Shown here: piece by piece, positions 22,871 to 34,876 of the stretch | Numbering within the stretch: the first letter of the stretch is position 1 | Layout of the letters: each line of letters opens with the position of its first letter | NCBI GenBank assembly: GCA_036250195.1 | Contig: JAVHZZ010000008.1 | Span: 11,379,434 to 11,443,433 of the forward strand | Direction: 5' to 3' | DNA: 64,000 bases | Source of the DNA: Mixophyes australis | Taxonomy: Eukaryota > Chordata > Amphibia > Anura > Limnodynastidae | Position numbers and translations under genes: made by a program | Notes under the pieces: generated by a model | Told to the model about the DNA's origin: nothing | The model's database searches: none | The model's input: only the letters and a program-made list of their open reading frames with translations

Positions 22871-23240
22871 GAGAATTTTTGCATCAGGCGTACGAATGCA
22901 CTTCCTTACAACCACAATCTCATAAAGATGCAGCTTGACAGTGTTAGTACTAAATATAAACGTCCCATTTCCCTATTTGTACACAATATAAGAGAATGAA
23001 TTGTCACACAAAGGAGAGAATAGTGTTTTGGCAGCGTTACCAATAAATGCAAAAGCTGCATTTTCCCAATAAAATGTGATGAAATACAAATACCCCTACG
23101 TCCATCATTTACCACTTTATAAATTCCCGTGAGAATCTTCTTCCCTACAGTTGTCCAAATAATAAATGGCAAAGAATGAACCTGAATGGATGGCCACAAC
23201 TTGATATATTATAACCGCGATGCTAATGAATGTACTGAAA
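22871..23240 (+). repeat. Diverged dispersed repeat, copy 2
   Basis: It pairs with 18481-18870 through islands of identity (GCTTGACAGTGT, CCCTATTTGTACACAATAT, CGATGCTAATGAATG). It is interrupted at the 3' side by the SINE that follows. Confidence 0.55.
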
Positions 23241-23264
23241 TGGTTAACACGTAAGAGGCAATTC

Positions 23265-23531
23265 TGAGTTGTGTGGAGTTTGTATGTTCTCCCCGTGTTT
23301 GCATGGGTTTCCTCCGGGTGCTCCGGTTTCCTCCCACAATCCAAAAACATACTGATAGGTTACTTGGCTGCTAACAAATTGACCCTAGTCTCTCTCTATG
23401 TCTGTCTGTCTGTGTGTGTTAAGAAATTTAGACACTAAGCTCCAATGGGGAAGAGATTGATGTGAGGGAGTTCTCTGTACAGCGCTGCGGAAAATAGTGG
23501 CGCTATATAAATAAATGGTGATGATGATGAA
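23265..23531 (+). mobile_element. tRNA-derived SINE, 5'-truncated
   Basis: It starts at GTGTGGAGTTTGTATGTTCT and contains the centre, a TCTG/TG run and the GGCGCTATATAAATAAATGG tail with ATG repeats. The A box is lost. Confidence 0.9.
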
Positions 23532-26500
23532 GGTTTAATATTGTACTTGAAGGGATTACTGTGTAGATTATCCAGCCAACTCCCCTTTTTGTCTCATTTA
23601 AACATAAGAGTAAGTTTTCCACCACTTTGATCTTGTACTTTTGCAATGCAGTAGGTGCAAAACATGCTTCACGCTGCTTAGGTGAAATGTAAGTATTTCT
23701 ACTAAGCTGTCATGTCGGCTGTATTCCCCCCGCGATTGTTCTACCAGTGATTAATAACGCCACTGTGTCCTTCCTATAACTCCTGGCTTTTATGAAGCTT
23801 AAATGAGTGAAACTCTATCATTCCAGAAAACCATTCAAGTCAGAAACACATTTCCCCATTAAGGTGTACTGTATGTGCCTTCAGTGAAAATTCAAGGCAA
23901 GAAATGACATTAATAACATTATTACAGACTCCTACACTCTTTCCGCCACGTTTTGTGTTTGAGAAAAAGCGGATAGAGGACTTGAGGGAGTATGATTTCT
24001 ACTCAAGCCTTTTCTTAAGGGATTCTTATCTTTGGATGCAGAACACACACACACACACACACGCTGTGATCAACAGAAAATAATACAGCTCTGAAAATTG
24101 TTCTGTTCCTATCCTCGATACAGAGAGGCAAAGTATTGCTCTTTGTTTTTTAACAGCGAGTACAAACTCCCAATGCTTTTCAGCAATCAAGCCTCTCAGT
24201 GGAGATCTGCAAGGTTCTCTCACTGCTACATTGTATCAGATTGAGAACAACAGGCAGCTGATGTATGATCCCCTACTGGGAGCAGTTGCATAATAATTTT
24301 GTGTTTCTTTACAGTGTTTAGCTGGTTTAGATCCAAAACATTCCTGAGTATTTCAGATGGATGGAAATGAAAATAGGTAAATGTTGCGGATTTGACAGGG
24401 AATCCGTAATAGGAAGTTATAGATTTGTACAGTTTTGTATCAATATTTTGTTGCATCTTTCGGAATATCATAGAATTTAATTTTGTGTCAATATTTTTGT
24501 AGCACCCGTAATAAGAAATTAAAGATTTGCACCTTTATTTTGTAGCATCTGTCAGAATATCACAAAATGTCATTTCTTTTATCTTGTCACTAGGAATAAT
24601 GGCCTTTCTTGAATTTTAACCGCTTAGCTCTTCACATTTATACACTGTTTACTGCAAATACAGAGTCATCCTTGGACTAGGTGTCAACTGAGGCTGCCAA
24701 TTTAGCTGCCCCTACCCCCCCCCCCCCCTCATACTTAACCCATCCCCCTCGGGGGACAGAATTACTTTGATCAAAACACAATAGAATCCTACAACACAAA
24801 CACATCATTGTCAATTTTTTCCCCCATATGATCTGACCTTTTAACCAGGTCTCCAGCTGAGTTAAATGTCACCAGAGCTTCACACAGTGATTCAGGAGGA
24901 GGAGTCATCGCTCAGTGAATGCCACAATCACCTTGTGTCTCCTCCTGCGTCGCGCCAGAGAGGAGAAAATAAAGTTGTTACTACAGGAGATTAAATCTCA
25001 TATTCCACAATACCTCTGTACCAAAATCCTCTATATCCCAAGGTGGTACCATTGTAATTGTAACTGTCTTAATTATATTGTTTTGTTTTGTTCTAATAAA
25101 ATATACTGGAGTTTCTGAAGCAAGCTTGGTTTTCAATAATGGAATTTGTTGGCATGTCTTTCAAGACTTTTTTGATTTTTTTTTAATGTTATGGTGAATT
25201 TCCCATCAACCTGAGAATGGATTGCCCATTGATACCACAGAATTATTTAACAAATAACACAGTAATTGTCCCAAATGGCTGACCGCTATCTGGCATCACT
25301 GGTATCTTCCCAGCGCGGTGACATCATTGTGTAGCGCACTCTTGATATCTCCGGTTTGTTGAGCGTTGTAGACGGAGAGGAGGCTGGCAGTGGTTTTAGC
25401 TGCCCGCCTGACTGGTTGGCCATGTATTCAGGATCTGTTTAAAGGTTCAGGCCACCCTTGGCCAACACGCTCTTAGCCCTCCTTCACCTGCCAGGCATAT
25501 AAGCATAAGGCAAAAACAAATTTGTCCTTACTTTAAAATCAGGCTTCCTTCACCCCTCCCCCTCCAATATTTACATTTGCATGTTTTCAAAACACACTTC
25601 CACTTGCATTCTTAAATGGGTCACAGCAATCTTTGTCACTCATTTAGTTTTCATTAATATCCGATCTGTATAGCAGATTGGAGGCATGAATGTGTACTAT
25701 AGAGTGTACGGGGGGGGGGGGGGGGAGGGCTGTCACGCCTGCACCTGTCGCCCATCATTGTCTCTCTTACTCGCTTATTCTCAAGCACCCACTCGAGAAT
25801 GACTCATCGTCTTCAGCCTTTACCATGGGAATACGTCAAGATTAAAAACCTTACTACATTTTTCTTTTGTGTTTTTCTTTTTTTACTGTTTTGAATATTT
25901 TCTAATATTTTAAAATGAAATTCAGTTTATTTCTCTCTCTGGCACAGTTTTGCACCCCTAAAAAAACTTGCGCCCTAGGCTTCAGCCTTTTCAACCTAAT
26001 GGATAATCAGGCCATTCATGTATTGTATGTAGATGATTGTGCTTTTTTAGTGTCTGCATAAGATTTTATTCCAATTCCATAATTATCATCCTCGCTCTCC
26101 AAGGAAACTCATCGTATTTACATGAAACCATTCTGTATCCTCATTAACCAACTCTTCCCTATTAATCCATTATTATTTCATAGGAACAGTTGCAGTTGGT
26201 CCATAATTCATCTGCCATTAAATGCAGTTCCCAAAATCTATGTGATCTTTATTTGTCCTACTGTTTCCAGTGTATGTAACTCATTATTACTTTTGCCATT
26301 GAATCCAACACTGGCTGCTACCTTTCCCATAAGTACACCACTGGAATAGTGACATTCATTGTGCATTATTTATTAAACGAAAGTCCACTAACAGACATAA
26401 TTGCTCCTCTTCCCAGGTAGCAGAAAGGAAGTGCCTAAATAGTACTTGGGGGGCACAGAGTTCATAATCTGTTAAAGGGGGCATGCGGCTGAAGGTGGCA

Positions 26501-26889
26501 CTCAGGGTGTGATTTAGAGATGGGCACTGTAATTGCAGCAGTTGCTTAGACCGGGCTCTTTCCTTGCGCAGCTTGACTGTCAAAATTAAGGAATAAAAAA
26601 AACAAACAAGTGAAGTGAGTTTAGCTGAGGCTGGTAAATAGTTAATAATCTGGCAGTAATTGGATAGGGGAAGAATTGCAAGTTAGTACCACTGTATTCT
26701 GCTTGGTCACAGGACAATCGCAATCACAGTAGGACGTGTGCTGGAAGTTGGAGCCGAAGGTTCCAATAACATGAATCCAGTACCTCTGGTATCTAATTGC
26801 ACTGGCGCTGGGCGTCACCAAGTTGCTGCTGGTGTCCCTTAATAAATTAGGAAATGAATTAACATTCCAGATTCCTGGTAAACTCCAAG
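23532..26889. other. Long non-coding stretch
   Basis: It contains a (CA)n run at about 24043-24061, a 14-C run at about 24715-24728, a 16-G run at about 25710-25725 and duplicated AATTTTGTGTCAATATTTT-like phrases at about 24435-24500. No exon or element could be supported. The 75-codon ORFs at 26122 and 26356 have no recognised motifs. Confidence 0.5.
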
Positions 26890-27033
26890 GGGCCGATTCA
26901 ATTCTCCAAGGCATTATTACATCACAGATTTTTCCGTGCAGGATAATTCGTGATTTTTGGGTACTGTAGTACCCAGAAATTATCAAAGCCAGACACTGCG
27001 GTGATGTCAGATGGCTCATGTCGGAGAATTGAA
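26890..27033. mobile_element. Short MITE with GATTCAATTCTCC termini
   Basis: The left terminus GGCCGATTCAATTCTCC and right terminus GGAGAATTGAATTC are inverted repeats. The centre has a palindrome TGGGTACTGTAGTACCCA. The element is about 145 bp with no ORF. Confidence 0.7.
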
Positions 27034-27402
27034 TTCAGCAGCAGTTTTGGCTGCAATTTTAGGGAAACGGTGAAAGACCAGAATAGAGAATAAGTGGAGT
27101 GGCAACATTGGAGTGAAAATGCTCTTTATTAATTATATATAGTTCTAACATAACACTGAGCAGTGGGCATAACCCAATTATATATACTGTGTATAGAGCT
27201 GTAAACAGATTGGTTAATGCCCTGGGTAAGATAGAACACTGGCAGTCCCCTTCTAGTTAGAGCATTGAAGTGGGCGTGTCCTTCCCACTGAGGAGGCGTG
27301 TCTAGCCCATGGAGGGCGTGGTTGACCTTTTTCCAAGAGGTAGACTGCCATCTAACCACTTCCACAATCCTTTCTACCCATTGGGGGCTCTTATTGATAT
27401 TT
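27034..27402. other. Non-coding sequence before an L2 tail
   Basis: It has short chance ORFs and no visible coding match. It could be the upstream part of the L2 copy that follows, but I see no sequence link. Confidence 0.35.
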
Positions 27403-27545
27403 GCCATAGATTGCGAGCAGGGGCCTTCTCACCTCTTTGTCTGTTTTACCCAGTTTGTTTATTAGTTTACTGTGTTTGTCCCCAATTGTAAAGCGCTACA
27501 GAATATGTTGGGGCTATATAAATAAATGATGATGATGATTTTCGC
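27403..27545 (+). mobile_element. L2-like LINE 3' tail
   Basis: AGATTGCGAGCAGGGGCCTT, CTGTTTTACCCAGTTTGTTT, CCCCAATTGTAAAGCGCTAC and a CTATATAAATAAATGATGAT end match the tail seen at 11150-11312. Confidence 0.88.
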
Positions 27546-28669
27546 ACTCTGAGCCGAGGCCGGAGAGGTGGGCGGCTCAGCAGGTGACATCGTAGCCCGC
27601 GCAGACTCCAGTAGTATAAATATAATAGAAAGCAAAATCAGACTAAATTAACCCAAAAAATGAAGCATTTGATCCTATCTAGCCCCCCCCCCCCCCCCCC
27701 TGGTGCCCTGTGTGTGTGTGTGTGTGGGGGGGAGGGGGGTACATTCTCCTTCCTGCCCTAGTTACAGCTCTGTCTGTATAGACTGAATAGGTCGTACGCT
27801 TATAGTGTTCCCTTGATATACTGTATCTGTTAACTAATTCATAAACCTGTAAATAGAAAGCACATCAATTATTTATGATTAGAATAGTTTATATGGTACA
27901 TAATTAAAATTACAGCGCAGTAGAGAAGTATGCATTTATAATTGTGTGCAAAATGCATTCCAATAAGAAATACAATTACTATACACTGCTCAGGAATTAT
28001 TCATTCAGATCTTTCAACGAAGACAGAACTTACGGGTTGCAATGCCACGTCCTCCGCTTGATAATTAAAACACTGAAAGTAATATACAACACTGTCACAA
28101 CAAAGTGTAAGGTGTTTACGGCATAATAGAGCATAAATAGACCATTAATTTTTTTACAACCTCTGAGATTCATTTTAATGCTTGACATCTGAAAATCCTT
28201 TGTTTGAATTGCAAAACTATCCAGTGCATGTTGGAAAACTGATTATTGGTATAATAGGAGCATTCAGCTAATTGCCTTAAAGAAACTAGGGCAGATTAAT
28301 CATTGGGGATAGCGTGCTTGAGTTTGAACACAGTAGCGCCATCTAGTGTCGGTGCCAAGCACATGCATATGACGTGTAAATGGTGAAAAGATCATTTTGC
28401 AGGCCTGTAAGTTACCCATAATCATGGTATATAAACCAGAGGTGTAAAAATGAATGTAAAATCCTGGAGTCTACTTGGTCAGCTAAGATGTCTCAAAAAA
28501 CGTTGACTATAATATTTCCCCATTTATGTTCTTAAAGCAGCAATCCCACATAGAAGATTGTTTTTCTTCATATAGCAATTTAATTAACTTAAGTAAGCAT
28601 CTGTTATTTTTCTTATTTCTCATCTTACGAATCATTATCTCCTTTTCAAAAACTTTCCGGTTGGCAAAC
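27546..28669. other. Non-coding sequence
   Basis: It includes an 18-C run at 27683-27700 next to a (GT)n and G-rich tract (27710-27740). No gene is seen. Confidence 0.5.
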
Positions 28670-28895
28670 AAAAGTGCAGAACACAGACACAGTCAGTCTG
28701 CCAAACAGACACAGGCTCACAGCTCTCAGCATGTCATGGGAGGGCAGTGGGTGGAGAATGAAGGTTGTCACAGTGCAGACAGAACTCAGCGGTGCATTCC
28801 AAAGCCTCTCTGCTCACTACATCAAATGCCTTGTGACTGTGGTTGCCATGGTAGTCCAGAATCGTAAATCATTAATAGCAGCCTGAATAAAAAAA
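28670..28895 (+). repeat. Dispersed repeat family A
   Basis: This is the most complete + copy. It starts with CAGAACACAGACACAGTCAG, passes CACAGCTCTCAGCATGTCAT and the shared TGGTTGCCATGGTAGTCCAG block, and ends A-rich. An A-rich 3' end suggests a retroposed sequence, but no Pol III boxes were recognised. Confidence 0.7.
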
Positions 28896-29296
28896 GAAAA
28901 AAAACTAGCTGATTTAAAATGTCTTTGGTAAAACAACAACGTGCCTGATTTAGCGTTAAAACCAAAAAATTTTACTTTTGTGTACAATTTCTATAGATAC
29001 ATTCGATGCAAAGATGTCATGATCATTACCAACTTGGAAACATACGACATTACACCATATTGTTAAGTCCTTTTAGAATTTAAAACTGTGTCAGGGGAAG
29101 TAATAACACATAAAACTTTAATTACTGAAAGTTTTGTGACTTGACTACAAAAAACCAATATGTCCTTGGAATTTGCTCTGTTCATAAAAATCATTCATTT
29201 CGTTCACTCTGGTGCCAATTTTATGCCTGATCATCTAGACTTATCAAAATAAGCATTTCATGGCTAAGATTTAAATGGACGAGTCATGATCCCGTC
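28896..29296. other. Non-coding AT-rich sequence
   Basis: No ORF or repeat was recognised. Confidence 0.4.
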
Positions 29297-29355
29297 AATG
29301 TACAGCGTAACACGTTGGCGCTTTATAAATAGAAATATAATAATAATGATGATAA
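29297..29355 (+). mobile_element. L2-like tail fragment
   Basis: A short diverged copy of the tail: GTACAGCGTAACACGTTGGC and GCTTTATAAATAGAAATAAT-like sequence ending in ATAATGATGAT. Confidence 0.65.
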
Positions 29356-29425
29356 TTCCGGCTCTCACATTGATTGGCTAGGAGTTTGAAGAGTGCTGAG
29401 TGAAGTTGAGGACACCACCTGCGTG

Positions 29426-30115
29426 TCATCATCATCATCATCAACATTTATTTATATAGCGCCAGCAAATTCCGTAGCGCTTTACAATTGGGAACAAACA
29501 TTGATAAGACAATACTGGGTAATAAATACAGACAGAGAGGTTAGAGAACCCTGCTCGCAAGCTTACAATCTATAGGACAATGGGAGTTATAAACACAAGG
29601 GCATGTGCTACATCATATTGCACAATGGACCATCCAGACTGCAGAGGTAAAAGTATTGAGTGGGTTGTGTGTGTTGCAATGTTGGTCAGAAGGTTGTTGT
29701 CTTGTGTTAGCTGTGTAGAGGGTGGTAATAGTGTAACCTAGGGAAATTAAGATGATGGTTGAGGAATATCATAACCTTGTCTGAAGAGGTGAGTTTTCAG
29801 TGAACGCTTGAAGGTTTGAAGACTAGAGGAAAGTCTTACTGTGCGTGGGAGGGAATTCCACAAAGTAGGTGCAGCCCGGAAAAAATCCTGTAACCGAGAA
29901 TGGGAGGATGTGATGAGAGTGGAGGAGAGACGTAGATCTTGTGCAGAACGGAGGTGTCGAGTCGGGAGATATTTCGAGACAACTGAGGAAATGTATGTCG
30001 GTGCAATTTTGTTGATGGCCTTGTATGTTAGTAGAAGAATTTTATATTGGATTCTTTGAAATACAGGCAGCCAATGTAGAGACTGACAGAGTGGCTCAGC
30101 AGAGGAAGAACCAAT
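29426..30115 (-). pseudogene. L2-like LINE, ORF2 3' end and tail
   Basis: From the ATG-repeat end at 29426 the reverse complement runs through TTGTAAAGCGCTACGGAATT, GATTGTAAGCTTGCGAGCAG and the 3'UTR. From about 29760 upwards it is the C-terminal coding part, homologous to the 10578-10960 frame and including the KTHLFRQ and LWNSLP-region equivalents (GTGGAATTCCCTCCC at about 29848-29862). Open + strand frames across it are shadows. It is 5'-truncated and inactive. Confidence 0.85.
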
Positions 30116-30514
30116 CAGCTGCTCTCTTTTATACTGAATGACTCTCCACCCCCTCTTCTACCCAATCTACATGAAAGCCACCACCCATCATTTACCACAA
30201 AGCATATGTGTAATCCATTTAAGGTATCAGAAGCTCACAATGTGCTAAGACATGTAAGGGCACCATCGTGGAGCTCCGTTAAGCAAGGGACCCGTCCATG
30301 GAACCTATAGGGAAACAATGACCAGTCTGAGCAGCGGATCTCCTATGATAAGATCAAGCTCATAAATCATTGGCTCAGGTTCCTGTATTATAATGAAGGG
30401 GTGTTGTGTGATTAATTAATTAGTAATTACTCATGGAAGAGAACCACACACTGTATGTGTCCTGTTGGCGGGGCCTTTGGACAAACTTGAGATCCTGTTT
30501 AGAAATCCTAATAG
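30116..30514. other. Non-coding sequence
   Basis: Nothing was recognised. Confidence 0.4.
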
Positions 30515-30719
30515 GGGCAGCACGGTGGTTCAGTGGTTAGCACTTCTGTCTCACAGCACTGGGGTCATGAGTTCGATGCCCAACCATGGCCTTATCTGTG
30601 TGGAGTTTGTATGTTCTCCCTGTGTTTGCGTGGGTTTCCTCCCGGTGCTCCGGTTTCCTCCCACACTCCAAAAATATACTGGTAGGTTAATTGGCTGCTA
30701 TTAAGTTGACCCAAGTCTC

Positions 30720-30750
<31 letters not shown>

Positions 30751-30820
30751 TAGGGGATTTAGTCTCTGTACAGCGCTGCAGAATTAGTGGCGCTATATAA
30801 ATAGCTGCTGCTGATGATGA
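30515..30820 (+). mobile_element. Full-length tRNA-derived SINE
   Basis: The A box region TGGTTCAGTGGTTAGCAC, B box GAGTTCGATGCCC, centre, (GT)n and the L2-like tail are all present. Part of the tail is deleted: GGGGATTTAGTC goes directly to TCTGTACAGCGCTGC. Confidence 0.92.
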
Positions 30821-30829
30821 TCTATAATG

Positions 30830-31634
30830 TGATTGGAAACAGGTGGCCCTTGGGTCAGGTGTGGCCCTTGGAGCCTTCACCTGTGGCCCCAAGCTCCTTC
30901 CTGCGTTATTGTCAAATTAGTTTGTGGGTTTTTTGTCTTTTTTTTTTTTTTATCGAAAGTCTCTAAATGTGCTTTCGTTATCCAAAGTGCCCAAAAAAGG
31001 TGCAAAACCATAAAAAAGTGCACAAGGGGTGAAGAACGTGGCCCTGCTCTATAGAGGAAGGGCCCTAGTCCCTGACCCCCGGAACCAAAAGGTCCCTAGC
31101 AAGGCTAGGGGGGCCCCTTTAGTCCCTGGGATCCACAAAAGCTTCACCCAGGGCTCAGCAACTTGCCCAACCCCTCGAAGGGAGGGCAGACGATGGTTTC
31201 AGGGGGGCTGGAACCTCAGGGCCACACAGCCCTCCTAGATCTTCCAGGATGGAGCCCATACCTGTGCCCTAAAATCCAGTGACAAAAACCCATAAAAGTG
31301 AAGGCGACAAACGTTGAGAAAAATAAATAGTGCAGAGTGGTTACGGCCCCAGCCTAATGGCTGGTTATAACAATGTTCTCGCCAAGCCAAAAGGCCAGGG
31401 CAAAGAGTGAGGACGGTGCTTAAAAGAAAGTATTCAAAAGTGCATAGGTGCCAAAATAATCACGTGATATCTGTTTTAAGGTGCTCGACCCGGGACTTTT
31501 GGTACCACCAGGTTGCCGCTCCGGAGGCACAATTGTCCCAGACTTTCAAAGCAGCATACCCGGCCCCTGGCCAGAGAACCACGTACAGCTCTGCCACAAA
31601 TGGACTTGGTCTTAGCCAAAAGGCCGAAAATCAA
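30830..31634 (-). repeat. Retro-element-like repeat with U2 snRNA-like 5' segment
   Basis: On the - strand the segment starting near 31634 reads TTTTCGGCCTTTTGGCTAAG followed by ACCAAGT, very close to the 5' end of vertebrate U2 snRNA (TCTCGGCCTTTTGGCTAAGA then TCAAGT, from memory). A second weaker echo (TGGCCTTTTGGCTTGGCGAG) lies at about 31374-31396. The rest does not follow U2: no Sm site or branch-site pairing region was found, so this is not a U2 gene. Around 31020-31260 it is GC-rich and may be part of the same unit. The boundaries are estimates. Confidence 0.5.
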
Positions 31635-31679
31635 TGTCAGATTAGTTTGTTATACCAGTCTAAGTTTGTTAGTTATACT

Positions 31680-32074
31680 CAGTGCTTTTTTTGTAAGAAA
31701 AAAGGTGCCGGAACTCACATCACGTAGTCACTCACAGTACACACACACACGCGTCAGTTGTGTTACGAAACATAACGGTCGCAGTAAGCTCTCAGCGCAC
31801 GACCAATCACAAGCCGAGCAGCGCTACAAGCCGAGCAGCGCCATCACAACCAGCGCGGACGAAGCACGCATGCATCGGACTCGACACACAAGCAGCCCGC
31901 ATGCACCGTTTTAATGATTTTGCCGGCGTCGACCTGCTACGCTCGACAGGGCGATTCAAGTCCACGTGGACCAAACATCAAATGTTCAGAAGTTACTTTT
32001 AAAACTTGGATAATCCGCTGAATAAAGGTGCCGGAACTCAGTTCTGGTGGGTTCTATGACAAAAAAAAGCACTG
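31680..32074. mobile_element. hAT-type MITE, family F
   Basis: The termini are CAGTGCTTTTTTTGT and ACAAAAAAAAGCACTG, a textbook hAT-style CAGTG inverted repeat. The flanks GTTATACT (31672-31679) and GCTATACT (32075-32082) form an 8-bp duplication with one mismatch. A second inner repeat of GGTGCCGGAACTCA is found near both ends. An internal direct duplication CAAGCCGAGCAGCGC occurs at about 31810 and 31828. Its sister copy is 57704-58080. Confidence 0.9.
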
Positions 32075-32082
32075 GCTATACT

Positions 32083-33207
32083 AAGTTTATTAGATGTCAG
32101 ATTAGTTTGTTTTAGCATGTAACACTTGTTTATCTTATATGAAAATAACTGCTGATGTATTATTACAGATAAGCGTCTCTTTGTTTGATTAACACCTTTG
32201 TTATAAGTTACTGACGTGTGGCCCTTTTGGCGGTTAGAGGTCCCTGCAGTGTATCACGTTGCCCATGACGGATCTCTGGGATTATCACCATATCATGTTA
32301 AAGCAGAGGACTGCAAATTGTAAAAGGTAACAAGTCCTAGTAAAACAGCCCAGGTACTTAATTCAGGACCTTTGAACCTTTCTAGTAAACAGCGATATAA
32401 TCTAGTATTCTGCATGTAATATTGTGTACTTGCCAACCCTTGTTCCTGTTTTACCCCCCCCCCCCCCCTCCTTTATTAACAGCGCTGGCAATCCACATTA
32501 CAATTTGTTACATTAACTTTTTCCAACACAATTAATTTTATTTTATTTAGACCTTAACAGCTTTGTTAGAGGAACCAGGCGAGGATATGACACAATCTTC
32601 TCTCATTATATGTTCCTTGATTCACTGGAAATTGGCTTGATAAAGCATCGAGCCAGCAGGAACGAGTCTGGAATTCAAAAAACCCCAAACTAAACAGGAG
32701 AGATATCGATTTTAATGTAACAATAACAAACCCTCTTTATTCCGAGCAGATGCAATCACACATTAACTTGATGAGATCAAAAGTGGCAACAAAGACCCTA
32801 TCTGCTTCATTATGCCGAAATCACAATTTTCTTCTAAGAAACATGAAGAATAGAAGGCTGTTTATGTACAGGCTTATTGCATTTATCCATGTGTTTTTTT
32901 GTGTAGTCTGCTTTGGATTTCATGTGCTCCGATGACATTTCTAAATAATTCAGGGATGCAACAAATCAAATTTAGACAAATTATTTTCCTTGTCACATTA
33001 TCACATTCAGTCATCTCCCATCGTTTTAAACGTCTCCTTTTCTCCTAATATTGCTTGTTTCGCTTTCATTTATATTTTTACATAATTCTGGACAACAATT
33101 TGATATCAAGTCTGCCTTTCAGTATCAAGGACAGTATTTTAACAAAACTTTTTTTAAAAAAAAAAATACACAGGTATATATTGATACAATGTAGCAATGA
33201 AATTAGT
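32083..33207. other. Non-coding sequence
   Basis: A 15-C run lies at about 32454-32468. The stretch 32560-32760 carries no repeat signature and might be unique sequence. No exon could be supported. Confidence 0.45.
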
Positions 33208-33541
33208 GAGCACGGTGGCTCAGTGGTTAGCACTTCTGCCTCACAGCACTGGGGTCATGAGTTCAATTCCCGACCATGGCCTTATCTGTGTGGAGTTTGT
33301 ATGTTCTCCCCGTGTTTGCGTGGGTTTCCTCTAGGTGTTCCGGTTTCCTCCCACACTCCAAAAACATACTGGTAGGTTAATTGACTGCAATCAAATTGAC
33401 CCTAGTCTGTGTTTCTGTCTGTGTGTTAGGGAATTTAGACTGTAAGCTCCAATGGGGCAGGAACTGATGTGAATGAGTTCTCTGTACAGCGCTGCGGAAT
33501 CAGTGGCGCTATATAAATAAATAAATGATGATGATGATGAT
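33208..33541 (+). mobile_element. Full-length tRNA-derived SINE
   Basis: The A box TGGCTCAGTGGTTAGCAC, B box GAGTTCAATTCCC, centre, TCTGTGTG run and GGCGCTATATAAATAAATAA tail with ATG repeats are present. The structure is close to consensus. Confidence 0.93.
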
Positions 33542-33575
33542 AATATCACCAGTTCCAAGGTATTGTAAGCTTCTC

Positions 33576-33908
33576 AGGCCTGATTCATTAAGCAACTTAA
33601 ATTAAGAAGTTTCTTATTTAAGTCTCCTGGACAAAACCATGTTACATTGCAAGGGGTGAAAATTAGTTTTCTGTTTTGCACATAAGTTAAATACTGACTG
33701 TTTTTTCATGTAGCACACAAATATCAACTTTAAATTCCAGTGTGCAAATAAGCTATCAAGTATTTGTGTGCTACATGAAAAAACATTCAGTATTTAACTT
33801 ATGTGCAAAACAGAAAACTAATTTTCACCCCTTGCATTGTAACATGGTTTTGTCCAGGAGACTTAAATAAGAAACTTCTTAATTTCAGTTCCTTAATGAA
33901 TCAGGCCC
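33576..33908. mobile_element. Palindromic MITE, family C, uninterrupted
   Basis: This is the cleanest full-length copy (about 333 bp). The left CCTGATTCATTAAGCAAC and right TTCCTTAATGAATCAGGCCC arms pair along nearly the whole length, with mirrored ACATAAGTTAAATACTGACT / TCAGTATTTAACTTATGT blocks. Confidence 0.9.
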
Positions 33909-34876
33909 CTAGTGACTTAAATCCCTTCTGTGTCACCCAAAATTAGGAGCACATTCATAGGGTCAATCTCCTTTCCTGATATCTCATTTACGCATCTCAA
34001 ACCGCAAAATCAAATCTTGCTTTTGTTTATCATGTTTAGTCACCTAAGTTCCATCATTTATTGCAAAATGTATTCACCGCACACATCCTTGTGCCGTTGA
34101 TAGTAATAATTGACCTTTCTATCAGTTATTACCAAGGCCAAAAGGTGATAAACTCACAAACTTTCTACATAATTTGCTAGTCCGGTTATATATGCTGAAT
34201 TAGTTCATTGATGAGAAGAGTGTTACTTTTCTTAAACATCAATTAATTAACTCAGCACAGGTAAATGAACAGGACATAGACTGGGATGTTTGGGAACAGA
34301 ACATTTTGTACTAGGCAATAGACTATTCCCCACCCAACTTGCTGCTCTTCATAATATCTCAAACTAACAAATATTGGCACATTAATATCAAGACCTTCAA
34401 GTTTAATCACAGTATCTTAACCACCATCAAATATTCAAGTAATATTACAGGTAAAAGTGAAATACTTGTAAATGGATAAAATTAATGCATAGGAGGTCAT
34501 TTAAATAGCTAACTCTATTGGAAAGCATTGCAAGTTTTCAGAGCTCCTTCAGTTCAAAAATGACCCTTAAAGAGGTAGGAAGACGCAGGTAAGTATTGTA
34601 TTATGGCTGGACGACTTGACATCAACGGAATGTGTCTGGTAGCAGAGGATGTGACAGTCACCTGATCAGCTAACATCCTAACCGTGAATGACGTCTTTGG
34701 CCATTTGCGCTCCATAGCTACCGATTCCCCCCCGGCCGTATTGTGATAAATAGTGCATTGCTGTCAGGGGTTTCCTACATTTTTAATGGAGGATATTTTC
34801 ATTTAAGTTATCTGAGCACACAAAAGGCAGCTATTCCCTTTTGATGAAGATAAATCTTCAAGGGATTGGTGACTAG
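33909..34876. other. Non-coding AT-rich sequence
   Basis: No gene, element or array was recognised. Confidence 0.5.

Noticed and set aside
29841..30059. A 72-codon + strand ORF.
   Set aside because: It is antisense to the L2-like ORF2 end at 29426-30115.
31596..31634. A functional U2 snRNA gene.
   Set aside because: Only the first 25-30 bases match. The branch-site pairing region and Sm site do not follow.
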